A stretch of 64,000 nt of DNA from CAMCXT01 sp040403315 (GTDB lineage Bacteria; Bacteroidota; Bacteroidia; M30B66): assembly GCA_040403315.1 (NCBI GenBank), contig JBBAKX010000003.1, forward strand, positions 186,001 through 250,000, written 5' to 3'. A program made the translations under genes and the position numbers. Shown here piece after piece: positions 17,637 to 26,493 of this stretch (its first letter is position 1; every line of letters begins with the position of its first letter). Under the pieces are notes generated by a model, which saw only the letters and a program-made list of their open reading frames with translations, had not been told where the DNA came from and did no database searches.

Positions 17637-18827
17637 TTAGATGAAATTTAGCAAATCGAATTTCCTACCAAGTACTTGTTCATGATCGAAACCAATGCCT
17701 TTATTTAACAAGGTTGCGTAGATTTTTCTGAAATCAATTGTGTGCTTTAAATCCCCATCATCAAGATCTGTAAGCGACACAAGGTCATTTTGCATTCCTG
17801 GCTTTTTAAGTCCACCGCCAATTACATACAAATTATTAGCAGTTCCATGGTCTGTTCCGTTCGATGCATTTTGTTTTACCCGTCGTCCGAATTCCGAGAA
17901 AACAACAACCAGAGTATCATTTAACAATCCTGCTTCTTTTAAGTCTTTTGTAAACGCATAAATGGAATCACTAACCACTCCCAACAATCGATTTTGCGAT
18001 TCTGCTTGTCGCACATGTGTGTCGAAACCTGAAATAGATGTGTAATAAACGCCTGATTCCATTCCAGCTGAAATCAATTCAGCAATTTGTTTCAAACTAT
18101 TGCCTAATTCATGTTGAGGATAAACTGTCGTGCTGTTTTTGATTCCAGCTTTTTCAGCAATGTAATTGGCAGATGAGGTTGTTTGAGCTAATGTTTTATA
18201 GAGAAAAGATAATTCACCTGATGCTTCGCTTGCCATTCCATTCTGTTCAATTTCTGCTAAAAATGGATCGCGGGTAATTTGTTGAAGCCTTTGTGGATCT
18301 TTTACTGCAAATCCACTTTTTTGAAGGCCCTTCATTGCCAATGAAAGTGTATCATCGACTTCCAAAGCGTACCAAGCATTTTCACTGCGAGGACAATTTG
18401 CATCCAACAATCTGCCAATCCATCCAGTATTTAAATATTCATCAGAATTGCTCGCTGTATGCCAAATATCCATTGATCTAAAATGTGATCTGTCTGGATT
18501 TGGGTAACCCACCGCATTGAATACGCTCATCAATCCTTCATCATACAACTTACGAAATCCTTCCATCGCTGGATTAAAGCCTGAATTTTGGGTAATCTTC
18601 AGCAGTTTTTCTTGTGGTATTCCAAGTTTAGGTCTTGAACGATAATAGGCGTCATTACTGAACGGAATGAGTGTATTCAGTCCGTCATTTCCACCCGAAA
18701 GTTGAACAATCACCAATCGCTTTCCGGTGAATTTTGCCAATTGACCTTCAAATGCTTTTAAAAAACCTGGAACAAGCAAGGTGCTTCCAGTTAGTCCTGA
18801 TATCTTTAGAAAATCCCGTCTTTTCAT
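17637..18827 (-). CDS. DUF1501 protein with Tat signal
   Basis: The 396-residue protein starts with a twin-arginine signal: MKRRDFLKISGLTGSTLLVPGF. The body carries DUF1501 signatures: LVIVQLSGGNDGLNTLIPF, then YYRSRPKLGIP, DRSHFRSMDIWHTA, GFDTHVRQ, VVFSEFGRRV and GTDHGTANNLYVIGG. DUF1501 proteins are related to the sulfatase/alkaline phosphatase fold and are folded before export; their reaction is unknown. The gene follows the DUF1800 gene after three bases. This pairing is widespread, which argues that the two proteins work together. Confidence 0.93.
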   Translation of the reverse strand: MKRRDFLKISGLTGSTLLVPGFLKAFEGQLAKFTGKRLVIVQLSGGNDGLNTLIPFSNDAYYRSRPKLGIPQEKLLKITQNSGFNPAMEGFRKLYDEGLMSVFNAVGYPNPDRSHFRSMDIWHTASNSDEYLNTGWIGRLLDANCPRSENAWYALEVDDTLSLAMKGLQKSGFAVKDPQRLQQITRDPFLAEIEQNGMASEASGELSFLYKTLAQTTSSANYIAEKAGIKNSTTVYPQHELGNSLKQIAELISAGMESGVYYTSISGFDTHVRQAESQNRLLGVVSDSIYAFTKDLKEAGLLNDTLVVVFSEFGRRVKQNASNGTDHGTANNLYVIGGGLKKPGMQNDLVSLTDLDDGDLKHTIDFRKIYATLLNKGIGFDHEQVLGRKFDLLNFI

Positions 18828-18830
18828 GGC

Positions 18831-20225
18831 TTATGCGAGTTGATATTCTGGGGTTCTAGTAATGTAAATACTCATGATTTTAATCCGTTCTATTTGCGCT
18901 TTTCCTTTCAACTTTTGAATTAATTTTTCTGGCATTTTAATCAGATTCTTAGAGGCTAAAAGATGCTGTTGTAAGGCTTGCCATTCTTCATCTTTCGATA
19001 AATTAGCAAACTTTTGAGCAAACAATTCCCAATTCATGTTGCATTCTAATTTGTATTTCGGATTGGGCTTCGACGATTCATTGGGATTTTCATCGTCCAT
19101 GTTATTTTTTACTGAATAATCTAACTGATCTGCTTCTGCAAGTTTTTTGGGCAGCGATAAGCGCGTAAGAAGCGTAGAATTGTCAATCCAATTTCTTCCC
19201 CCAGCCCAACCAGCAACATTTGGTGGAAAAAATAAAGTTTGACCTAAAACTCTTTGAACAGCGAGTAAAGGCTGAGAATTTGAATAAGAAATTCCAAACG
19301 TTCTGTTTAGTCCTACGATGAGTTCAACAGGACTTTTAATTAAACTGCCAACAATTTCTGGACTGTAGAACCAATCGGATTTGAAAATTTCTCTGAGCAA
19401 TGTTGGAATATCATATTTGGCTTCGAAAAAGAGATTTGCCAAAGTGGAAACTCTGTTTTCGTCTATGTTTTCGCTTACCAAAAAACGGTAGATTTTTCGG
19501 GTTATAAATTGAGCTGTTTCTTTTCTTTCTAAAATCATTCGGATAACGTCTTCGCCTTCCCACTTCCCAGTTTTTCCGAAAACAGTTTTTTCACCGTAGT
19601 CATGCTGATTGGTGCGTATTTCAAACTCGTCTTCCTCATTGAAATTCCAACCTGTAAATGCTCTTGCTGCTTCCTTTATATCGTTTTCTGTATAATTTTC
19701 TCTGCCTAAAGTGAAGAGTTCCATCACTTCGCGGGCAAAATTTTCATTCGGACTGTTCTTTCGGTTTTGTTGGTTGTTGAGGAATTTCAACATCGCTGGT
19801 TCCTTGCTTACTGCCATCAAGAGATCCCCAAAATTGGATAATGAATACTTTCTTATCGTGTTGATGTACTGTTCTACTTGCGAATATCCGCGGACGCGTA
19901 CTGCAAAATGACCATGCCAAAAAAGCGACATTTTTTCGCGAAGTTGACCTTCGGCTTTGCCCATTTCTTTCAACCATTCGAGATTTAAGCGCTTGATGTT
20001 GGCTGCCAAATCTTGAAGAATTTCTTTTCGTTCTTCTTTGTCCATTGATAGCAACTCGCCGGTAGTCACTTTTTCTTCACCTGGAAGAAACAAGCCATTG
20101 TATGTTTTATTTGAACTTAATACTTTATCAATATGATCGGTTAGCTTGCCTGAAGCGCTTTCGCGGATGTTTAATCCAAATCCGGCTCTGCGATGTAAAT
20201 GGGCAATTTTCTGTGCTTCAGTCAT
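18831..20225 (-). CDS. DUF1800 protein
   Basis: The 464-residue protein has the DUF1800 hallmarks: AHLHRRAGFG near the N-terminus, EKMSLFWHGHFAV, then NFAREVMELFTLG, EAARAFTGW, HDYGEKTVFGKTG, SPVELIVGLNRTF and FFPPNVAGWAGGRNWIDNSTL. It has no evident signal peptide of its own. Export together with the Tat-targeted DUF1501 partner is possible. No enzyme activity is established for the family. It is the promoter-proximal gene of the pair. Confidence 0.93.
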   Translation of the reverse strand: MTEAQKIAHLHRRAGFGLNIRESASGKLTDHIDKVLSSNKTYNGLFLPGEEKVTTGELLSMDKEERKEILQDLAANIKRLNLEWLKEMGKAEGQLREKMSLFWHGHFAVRVRGYSQVEQYINTIRKYSLSNFGDLLMAVSKEPAMLKFLNNQQNRKNSPNENFAREVMELFTLGRENYTENDIKEAARAFTGWNFNEEDEFEIRTNQHDYGEKTVFGKTGKWEGEDVIRMILERKETAQFITRKIYRFLVSENIDENRVSTLANLFFEAKYDIPTLLREIFKSDWFYSPEIVGSLIKSPVELIVGLNRTFGISYSNSQPLLAVQRVLGQTLFFPPNVAGWAGGRNWIDNSTLLTRLSLPKKLAEADQLDYSVKNNMDDENPNESSKPNPKYKLECNMNWELFAQKFANLSKDEEWQALQQHLLASKNLIKMPEKLIQKLKGKAQIERIKIMSIYITRTPEYQLA

Positions 20226-20371
20226 AAGTATTTAGGCAGGTTTTCGGTGTGATGGCAAAGTAAAAATATGGTTTAATTGATCAGTATTATTGGAACCACA
20301 ACGTTAGAATCGTTTAAAAATGGCATCTATTGTTTTCTCCACTATCTTAGCCATCCAATTTGAAAAATTTT

Positions 20372-22066
20372 ATGAATTTACGGTTACTGAACATTGTCCT
20401 GATGCTCATCGTTTTTAAGCCTTTCCAAACTTCTTGTCAATCTGTTATTACTGATGTACCTCCAACAGGAACATTAAGAACCGCTGCAGAGTGGGAAGAA
20501 ATACAAGCATTGGTGGTTACATGGCAAAGTTACAAACCAACCTTGGCAGAAATCATTCGATACGCCCAAGAAGAGTGCAAAGTAATTGTTCATGCGCCCA
20601 ATGCAGCAACTGCCGCCAATGAATTAACCAATACTTACAACGTAATACTTGGACCAAACGTGCAAATTGTTACTCAGCCGAGTAATTCGCTTTGGATTCG
20701 CGATTATGGCGCAAATTCAGTGTATATCAATGATGTAGATTCTTTGTTTCTGTTAGATTGGAAATACAACAGAGCATTAAGATTACAAGACGATTCAATC
20801 CCACGACGATATGCCCGTGAGCTAGATTTAAATCTGGTTCAAACCACGATCGAACCTAACCGCGTAATACATACAGGCGGAAATTTTATGAGTGATGGAT
20901 TTGGAACAGCTTTTTCTTCTAACTTAATTCTTGAAGAGAATCCAACCAAAACCGAAGTTCAAATAGATCAAATCATGTCTGATTATATGGGCATCGATCA
21001 ATACATTAAAATGGAGGTGCTTCCTTACGATGGAATACACCATATAGATATGCACGTGAAGTTGCTTGATGAGGAAACCTTATTGTGGTCTCAATATCCA
21101 ACCGGAATTGCTGATGGTCCTCAAATAGAGGCTAATTTGCTTTATGTATTAGATAACTTCAATTCGGTTTTCGGAACACCTTACAAAATTAAGCGAGTTG
21201 TTGCACCACCTGATTACACGGGCAATGTAACTGCAATTTATCCGAACAATGGTGGAGATTACAGAACATATTCAAACTCTGTATTTGTAAACGGAACCGT
21301 TCTTCTTCCTATTTATGGTGGGCCTTTCGATACCACCGCGGTTAGAATTTACAAGGAAAATCTTCCTGGTTACCGCGTGATTCCAATTGATTGTCAGTCG
21401 ATTATTGGAGCTTCTGGAGCCATCCATTGCATCACACATTCGGTAGGTGTAAATGATCCTTTGCTCATTTCGCATCAACCGCTAAATGACACTTACGACA
21501 CTCAAAACGCTTACGCTGTAAACGCCTTAATCAAGCACAGAAGTGGTGTTCAGTCGGCTACTTTGTATTTTTCTACAGATACTTTGGCAGGATTCACTTC
21601 AGTGCCGATGTCGGAAACTGGAACAAACGACAATTGGACGGCTGTAATTCCTGCACAAGAAGCAGGAACTAAAGTATACTATTATATACAAGGAATTTCT
21701 GAAACTGGGAAGATCCAGGTTCGCCCGCTTACTGCGCCTGAAGGCAGATGGGATTTCATGGTATTCGATACAAGCACAGTAACATCGGTTCAGAAGGATA
21801 TTTTGGATAAGATTTTTTCAGTTACTGCATTCCCAAATCCAACATCTGGTTTAACGTGTATTCCGGTTTTTACGCCTGATGGATTATCGATCAAATTGGA
21901 AGTTCTTGACGTTACAGGCAGGTTAGTAAAACAGATTTTTGCAGGCGAGATTTCGTCGGGGGAAGCAAGATTTTATTTGCAGCCTGGCGATTTACAATCT
22001 GGCATTTACTTGATTCGAGTACAAACTCGCTTTGGCGATCGAATCCAGAAACTCATTGTAAACTAA
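20372..22066 (+). CDS. Secreted arginine deiminase, PPAD-like, with T9SS signal
   Basis: I start at ATG 20372 (564 residues), which gives a clean signal peptide ending near SCQS; a TTG at 20360 is also open. The catalytic domain has WIRDYG (D111), HTGGNFMSDG, HHIDMH (H224, D226), TYSNSVF (N302) and AIHCITH (C353), the full guanidino-modifying set. After it comes an Ig-like region (about 365-465, LYFSTDTLAGFTSVPM) and a type A T9SS sorting domain (FPNPTSG, then GIYLIRVQT). This is the layout of the Porphyromonas peptidylarginine deiminase rather than a cytosolic agmatine deiminase. It is probably released to the surface or medium. Substrate is inferred. Confidence 0.88.
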   Translation: MNLRLLNIVLMLIVFKPFQTSCQSVITDVPPTGTLRTAAEWEEIQALVVTWQSYKPTLAEIIRYAQEECKVIVHAPNAATAANELTNTYNVILGPNVQIVTQPSNSLWIRDYGANSVYINDVDSLFLLDWKYNRALRLQDDSIPRRYARELDLNLVQTTIEPNRVIHTGGNFMSDGFGTAFSSNLILEENPTKTEVQIDQIMSDYMGIDQYIKMEVLPYDGIHHIDMHVKLLDEETLLWSQYPTGIADGPQIEANLLYVLDNFNSVFGTPYKIKRVVAPPDYTGNVTAIYPNNGGDYRTYSNSVFVNGTVLLPIYGGPFDTTAVRIYKENLPGYRVIPIDCQSIIGASGAIHCITHSVGVNDPLLISHQPLNDTYDTQNAYAVNALIKHRSGVQSATLYFSTDTLAGFTSVPMSETGTNDNWTAVIPAQEAGTKVYYYIQGISETGKIQVRPLTAPEGRWDFMVFDTSTVTSVQKDILDKIFSVTAFPNPTSGLTCIPVFTPDGLSIKLEVLDVTGRLVKQIFAGEISSGEARFYLQPGDLQSGIYLIRVQTRFGDRIQKLIVN

Positions 22067-22114
22067 TTGATTGAAAAAATAATGCATAATGAGATACAAG
22101 TAAAAGCGCAATGC

Positions 22115-22144
22115 TTGTATGTATCATTCTTTTTACTACTTTTG
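22115..22144 (+). promoter_or_regulatory. Promoter of rpsF-rpsR-rplI
   Basis: TTG (22115-22117), 19 bases, then TACTTTTG (22137-22144) is an exact Bacteroidota-type promoter. The rpsF ATG follows 25 bases later. Confidence 0.75.
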
Positions 22145-22168
22145 CGCTCCTAAAAAACAATTTTGCCC

Positions 22169-22534
22169 ATGCTTAATCAGTATGAAACCGTTTTCATTAT
22201 GACTCCCGTTTTGTCTGAAGATCAGATGAAGGAAACGGTCGGCAAGTTCAAAGCCATGCTTTCCGAAAATGGCGCTAAACTAGTTCACGAAGAGAACTGG
22301 GGTCTGCGCAAATTGGCTTACCCGATTCAGAAGAAGACTACGGGTTTTTATCACCTCCTAGAATTTCAAGGACCTGGTGAATTAGTTTCTAAACTGGAAG
22401 TAGTGTTTAAGCGCGATGAGCGTATTCTCCGCTTCCTAACCGTTGCGCTCGACAAGCATTCGTTGGCGTACAACGAGAAGAAACGTACCAAGGGATTTGA
22501 AAAATCTAAAACCGAAACGCCGGCTGAGGCATAA
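22169..22534 (+). CDS. rpsF: 30S ribosomal protein S6
   Basis: The 121-residue protein begins LNQYETVFIMTPVLSEDQ, followed by ENWGLRKLAYPIQKKTTGFYHLLEF and ERILRFLTVAL, all typical of S6. S6 binds 16S rRNA with S18 in the central domain. I use the ATG at 22169; a TTG two codons earlier is open. It is the first gene of the classic rpsF-rpsR-rplI operon. Confidence 0.97.
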   Translation: MLNQYETVFIMTPVLSEDQMKETVGKFKAMLSENGAKLVHEENWGLRKLAYPIQKKTTGFYHLLEFQGPGELVSKLEVVFKRDERILRFLTVALDKHSLAYNEKKRTKGFEKSKTETPAEA

Positions 22535-22545
22535 AAATCTGAAAA

Positions 22546-22812
22546 ATGGCTACTCAATCTGAAATCCGTTATTTAACCCCTCCAACTGTAGAGGTTAAGA
22601 AAAAGAAGTACTGCCGCTTTAAGAAAAGTGGAATCAAGTACATTGACTACAAAGACGCAGACTTCCTTCTGAAGTTTGTAAACGAGCAAGGAAAAATTCT
22701 TCCTCGCCGACTCACCGGAACATCTCTGAAGTTTCAGCGCAAAGTGTCTCAAGCTGTTAAGCGTGCACGCCACATTGCTCTGATGCCTTACGTTGCTGAC
22801 TTAATGAAATAA
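22546..22812 (+). CDS. rpsR: 30S ribosomal protein S18
   Basis: The 88-residue basic protein has KKYCRFKKSGIKYIDYKD, then ILPRRLTGTSLKFQRKVSQAVKRARH, the S18 core that contacts S6 and 16S rRNA. It follows rpsF after 11 bases. Confidence 0.97.
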   Translation: MATQSEIRYLTPPTVEVKKKKYCRFKKSGIKYIDYKDADFLLKFVNEQGKILPRRLTGTSLKFQRKVSQAVKRARHIALMPYVADLMK

Positions 22813-22823
22813 GGAAAAGAACC

Positions 22824-23270
22824 ATGGAAGTAATTCTGAAACAAGACGTTAAAAATCTGGGGAACAAAGACGAAATCGTTAATGTTCGTCCTGGATATGG
22901 TCGCAATTTCCTGATTCCTCAAGGTCATGCAATTTTAGCAACTGACGGGAACCGTAAAGTTTTGGCTGAAACTATTCGCCAACGCGCCCACAAAGAAGAA
23001 AAGATCCGTACAGAATCTCAAGCAATTGCAGAGAAATTGGCAGGTACAAAAGTTGAAATCGGTGCCAAAGTTGGTGAATCCGGTAAAATATTTGGTTCTG
23101 TTAATGCCATCCAACTTGCTGAAGCATTCCGTAAGAATGGTATCGAGGTTGACCGTAAAAACATCTCTTTCGATGAAGAAGCGATCAAGTCACTTGGTAC
23201 TTACAGCGCACACGTGAAGATTTACAAAGACATCAAAGTTGATGTAAGCTTCGAAGTTGTTGCTGAATAA
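22824..23270 (+). CDS. rplI: 50S ribosomal protein L9
   Basis: The 148-residue protein begins EVILKQDVKNLGNKDEIVNV and RPGYGRNFLIPQGHAI, the L9 N-terminal 23S-rRNA-binding domain. A helical connector (about 45-75) and the C-terminal domain follow (VGESGKIFGSVNAIQLAEAF). It follows rpsR after 11 bases and is followed by a terminator, so it closes the operon. Confidence 0.97.
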   Translation: MEVILKQDVKNLGNKDEIVNVRPGYGRNFLIPQGHAILATDGNRKVLAETIRQRAHKEEKIRTESQAIAEKLAGTKVEIGAKVGESGKIFGSVNAIQLAEAFRKNGIEVDRKNISFDEEAIKSLGTYSAHVKIYKDIKVDVSFEVVAE

Positions 23271-23288
23271 GCGATCAAACCAATACTG

Positions 23289-23328
23289 AAAAGCCCCCGT
23301 TGATTCATTTCAGCGGGGGCTTTTCTTT
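23289..23328 (+). terminator. Terminator of the rpsF operon
   Basis: The stem AAGCCCCCG/CGGGGGCTT (with flanking A and T tracts, GAAAAG and TTTTCTTTT) lies 20 bases after rplI. It may also serve the convergent gene. Confidence 0.88.
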
Positions 23329-23353
23329 TGGATTATATATAAACAATTTGTTA

Positions 23354-24334
23354 TCAATCGCAGCTGCGGCCGTTGAGCTTCCCTTCTTGGTAATGCTTGT
23401 CCTCGTCGGCTAGTTCGGCTTCTGTTTCTTTGCTGATCTTGCGATCTTTGTATTTATTTAAATCTGGTTGACCAGCATTTACCCAAGCTGTAAACCACAT
23501 AGAGCCAACTGTAACTATGGCTTTGCGCATCCTGCGTTCTACCATACCATCGAGCATTCTGTGGTATTCGTCGGAATATTCAGCGCTGTAAACCTTCATC
23601 AGTGTTGCGCCACGATTTTCGAATGCATACTTGCGGTCTTGTGGATACTTAGCATTCAATTCAGCTTCAAAAAGCAACACCGAATCTTTTGCTGCAAAAC
23701 TCTCTGCAACTGCCTGCCAAGCCTCAGCTAAAGGATCTTCAATGTATTTAGCTTTTCCAACAAAGAAGTCGTAATTATCGTTGAACAATTCAGGCAATCT
23801 AGACTCCCAAAAACCGTGAATTCCTTTTTGATTGGTAAGTTGTCCATTGTAATTTTTCGTGGTGTGCAATGGAACGTGTGCATCTCCAATATAATGGCCT
23901 AAATCGGCTGAAAGCTGCAGGATTCGGTCGTAATCCTCTGCACGAAACGCAGAAGTGAGTCGTTTCACCATCACATCAATGTGCCATGGAACAATTCCGT
24001 GTGCCTTAAGCGAATCTTCACCATATTTCTTGACCGCATCTTCCCACTTTCTGGGCAGAGAATCCAAGGGAGACTTTCCATATCGATCTAAGTCGATGAA
24101 ATGTCGGGCTGCCTCATCTTTTATGGCATACCTGCGTTTATCGGGATCTACCGCATGTTCTGTTATAAACTCAATATTGGCCTTGTAAAATCCAGTGAGT
24201 TCACTCGGTAAAGTAAAAACAGCAATACGGTTAATTTCCTTGTGGGCGAAAAAGCCCCAAGTATTTGCCTGAGGTGAAAAAATCAACTGAATACCCGAAA
24301 TGAAAAACAGAATGAGGATCGTCTTTTTTATCAT
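23354..24334 (-). CDS. Zinc-dependent phospholipase C / S1-P1 nuclease-like exported protein
   Basis: The 326-residue protein has a signal peptide and a Trp that could become the mature N-terminus (ANTW then GFFAHKEINRIAVF), as in zinc phospholipase C and P1 nuclease, where that Trp binds zinc. Further ligand candidates are ARHFIDLDRY, the IVPWHIDVM segment, and DLGHYIGDAHVPLHTTKNY. The fold is all helical with three zinc sites. Families of this fold cut phospholipids or nucleic acids outside the cytoplasm; Bacteroidota members are usually labelled phospholipase C-like without proof. It follows the ComB-like gene after 24 bases. Confidence 0.82.
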   Translation of the reverse strand: MIKKTILILFFISGIQLIFSPQANTWGFFAHKEINRIAVFTLPSELTGFYKANIEFITEHAVDPDKRRYAIKDEAARHFIDLDRYGKSPLDSLPRKWEDAVKKYGEDSLKAHGIVPWHIDVMVKRLTSAFRAEDYDRILQLSADLGHYIGDAHVPLHTTKNYNGQLTNQKGIHGFWESRLPELFNDNYDFFVGKAKYIEDPLAEAWQAVAESFAAKDSVLLFEAELNAKYPQDRKYAFENRGATLMKVYSAEYSDEYHRMLDGMVERRMRKAIVTVGSMWFTAWVNAGQPDLNKYKDRKISKETEAELADEDKHYQEGKLNGRSCD

Positions 24335-24358
24335 GGTATATTGATTTCTTTTGAATGT

Positions 24359-25093
24359 TTAAGGGTTAACTACCTCAAATTTTGACATATGAACCAAACC
24401 TCCATCCATGTAAACTGGGATAGTTTCCATTTGGTCTTCAGTTAAACAGTAACGAATGTCGTTTTCTAATTGCAGATCCTTCAGTCGTTTTCTGTGTGAA
24501 GAATATTCTAGGAAGCCGTAAAGATCGTTGTTGGCTCTTTCGTAAAGATAACCAGCGGCAATCGTTGAGTCGCAGGCTGTATTGAATTTTCCAGATTGAA
24601 TAAGCTTCAAGCTGAGTGCGCCAGCAAAAATTGAATCTTCAAGATTGAATTTGTTTTTCCATCCAGCGCAAAGAACGATTACATTTCTATCTTGTTGAAG
24701 GATCCAATTGGCCACCGCAGTGATGTTTAAGAACGATCCAATGAGGATGGTAGATGAATCTTTGGCTGCTTCAATGGCTTGTGTGCCGTTGGTTGTAGAG
24801 ATTACAATAGTTTTGCCGCTAAGGTCTTCATCAATGTAATGGAATGGTGAATTTCCAAAATCGAAGCCCTCCTGCTTAATTGCATTTCTTTCAGCAGCAA
24901 CAAGGAAACCCTCTGCTTTGTATTTTCTTGCTTCATCCAATCCAGCTACAGGAATCATTTTATCTACACCATGATGGATTGCAGCACAAATTGCGGAAGT
25001 TGCACGGAGTACATCAACCACCACCACGATTGCATTATCCTCCTTGAATAGTGGGAATAGGACAGGAGAGTAACAAGTTTGTATGGAATTCAA
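24359..25093 (-). CDS. 2-phosphosulfolactate phosphatase-like (ComB family)
   Basis: The 244-residue protein has the ComB signatures VVVVDVLRATSAICAAIHHG, then LVAAERN, GFDFGNSPFHY and VISTTNGTQAIEAA, and CAGWKNKFNLEDSIFAGA. ComB hydrolyses 2-phospho-3-sulfolactate to sulfolactate, in coenzyme M synthesis in archaea. Many bacteria without coenzyme M keep it. In Bacteroidota it may act in sulfonate metabolism or on another phosphoester. It follows gcvT after 18 bases, so it is likely cotranscribed. Confidence 0.85.
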   Translation of the reverse strand: MNSIQTCYSPVLFPLFKEDNAIVVVVDVLRATSAICAAIHHGVDKMIPVAGLDEARKYKAEGFLVAAERNAIKQEGFDFGNSPFHYIDEDLSGKTIVISTTNGTQAIEAAKDSSTILIGSFLNITAVANWILQQDRNVIVLCAGWKNKFNLEDSIFAGALSLKLIQSGKFNTACDSTIAAGYLYERANNDLYGFLEYSSHRKRLKDLQLENDIRYCLTEDQMETIPVYMDGGLVHMSKFEVVNP

Positions 25094-25111
25094 TGCAAAT
25101 GAATTTTATTG

Positions 25112-26215
25112 TTAGGCTTTGCAGAAAGGCATCTTGACAACTTTTGCCGCCAATAGTTTATCTCTAACTTTTATAAAGATGATTGAATCAACTGCAGCTA
25201 GTGAAGCTGGAACATAGCCCATTCCGACTGCTTTTTTCAAACTAGGAGCCATGGTTCCTGAAGTTACGATGCCGATTGTCTTTCCTGATTCATCACAAAT
25301 TTCGTAGTCGTGGCGTGGAATTCCTTTATCTACCAATTCAAATCCTACTAGCTTTTTAGTTACACCATCGGTTTTTTGAGCTTCCAATGCTGCTTTGTTA
25401 TTAAAGTCTTTCGAAAATTTGGTAATCCAACCCAAACCAGCTTCAATAGGTGAGGTTGTATCATTGATGTCGTTTCCATAAAGACAGAAACCCATTTCCA
25501 AACGCAGTGTGTCGCGGCAAGCCAAACCAACTGGCTCAATTCCGAATTCCTTTCCTGCTTCAAAAATCTTTTCCCACATCAAATCCGCATGTTCATTGTC
25601 GAAATATATTTCAAATCCTCCCGAACCTGTATAACCAGTTGCTGAAACAAGAACATTCTCAATTCCAGCAAATTGGAATTTGGCAAATGTATAATAAGCC
25701 AATGAATCCAGTTGAAAATCGGTTAGTTTTTGAAGTGCTTTGATTGCTAGCGGACCTTGAACTGCAAGCAGGGAAGTTTTGCCAGATATGTTGAGCATTT
25801 CAACTCCCCATGAATCATTTTCCTTCAGCCAATTCCAATCCTTCTCGATATTGGAAGCATTCACCACCAACATGTATTGGTCTTCCTTAATTCTATAAAC
25901 AAGCAAATCATCCACTATTCCGCCTTCGAGATTTGGGAAGCAAGAATATTGAACCTTTCCATCAGTTAACTTAGAAGCATCGTTGCTTGTAGTTTTCTGA
26001 ATAAGATCTAGCGCATGCGGGCCACGAAGGATAAATTCTCCCATGTGACTCACATCAAACACTCCAACTTTATTTCTAACACATTCGTGTTCTTGAATCA
26101 CCCCGGCGTAAGTAATAGGCATTTCATAACCTGCGAAAGGCAAGATTTTAGCGCCAAGGGCTTGATGAATGTGGAAGAATGGAGTCTTTAATGCTGCAGT
26201 GGCTGTTTCGTTCAT
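25112..26215 (-). CDS. gcvT: Glycine cleavage T protein (aminomethyltransferase)
   Basis: The 367-residue protein carries the GcvT set: GYEMPITYAGVIQEHECVRNKVGVFDVSHMGEF (seen at residues 22-54), then IQKTTSNDASKL, GGIVDDLLVYRI, VSATGYTGSGGFEIYF, and DTLRLEMGFCLYGNDI. It transfers the methylene group from the H-protein aminomethyl-lipoyl arm to tetrahydrofolate and releases ammonia. gcvH and gcvP are not in this window. No glycine riboswitch was seen upstream. Confidence 0.96.
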   Translation of the reverse strand: MNETATAALKTPFFHIHQALGAKILPFAGYEMPITYAGVIQEHECVRNKVGVFDVSHMGEFILRGPHALDLIQKTTSNDASKLTDGKVQYSCFPNLEGGIVDDLLVYRIKEDQYMLVVNASNIEKDWNWLKENDSWGVEMLNISGKTSLLAVQGPLAIKALQKLTDFQLDSLAYYTFAKFQFAGIENVLVSATGYTGSGGFEIYFDNEHADLMWEKIFEAGKEFGIEPVGLACRDTLRLEMGFCLYGNDINDTTSPIEAGLGWITKFSKDFNNKAALEAQKTDGVTKKLVGFELVDKGIPRHDYEICDESGKTIGIVTSGTMAPSLKKAVGMGYVPASLAAVDSIIFIKVRDKLLAAKVVKMPFCKA

Positions 26216-26474
26216 GGCTGAAATATTGTTGTTGCGAAACTAATTCATTTCCACCTTTTTTGATCTATCTGTATCGCAAGAGTTTTCCATAACAGTGTTC
26301 GTAAATTTTGAGGAATCGATATTGACAAAGTGTGATGATTGCCTCAATGAATCTGAAAATATTTGCGTCATTTTATAGAAAGGAAAAAATGAAAAGACTG
26401 ATAATTAAAGCATGATAGAAATGAATTAGGGAAAAGTTAAATTGCGACCCTAAATCGCTACAGTTTTTATTCGG

Positions 26475-26488
26475 TTGTTTCGAAACAA
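26475..26488. promoter_or_regulatory. 14-bp perfect palindrome just before the DUF4476 gene
   Basis: TTGTTTCGAAACAA at 26475-26488 is fully palindromic and ends five bases before the ATG. It would fit an operator or an mRNA hairpin over the start site; neither is shown. Confidence 0.35.
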
Positions 26489-26493
26489 TACAT

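Noticed and set aside
26216..26493. Glycine riboswitch upstream of gcvT
   Set aside because: No tandem aptamer core or terminator could be found.
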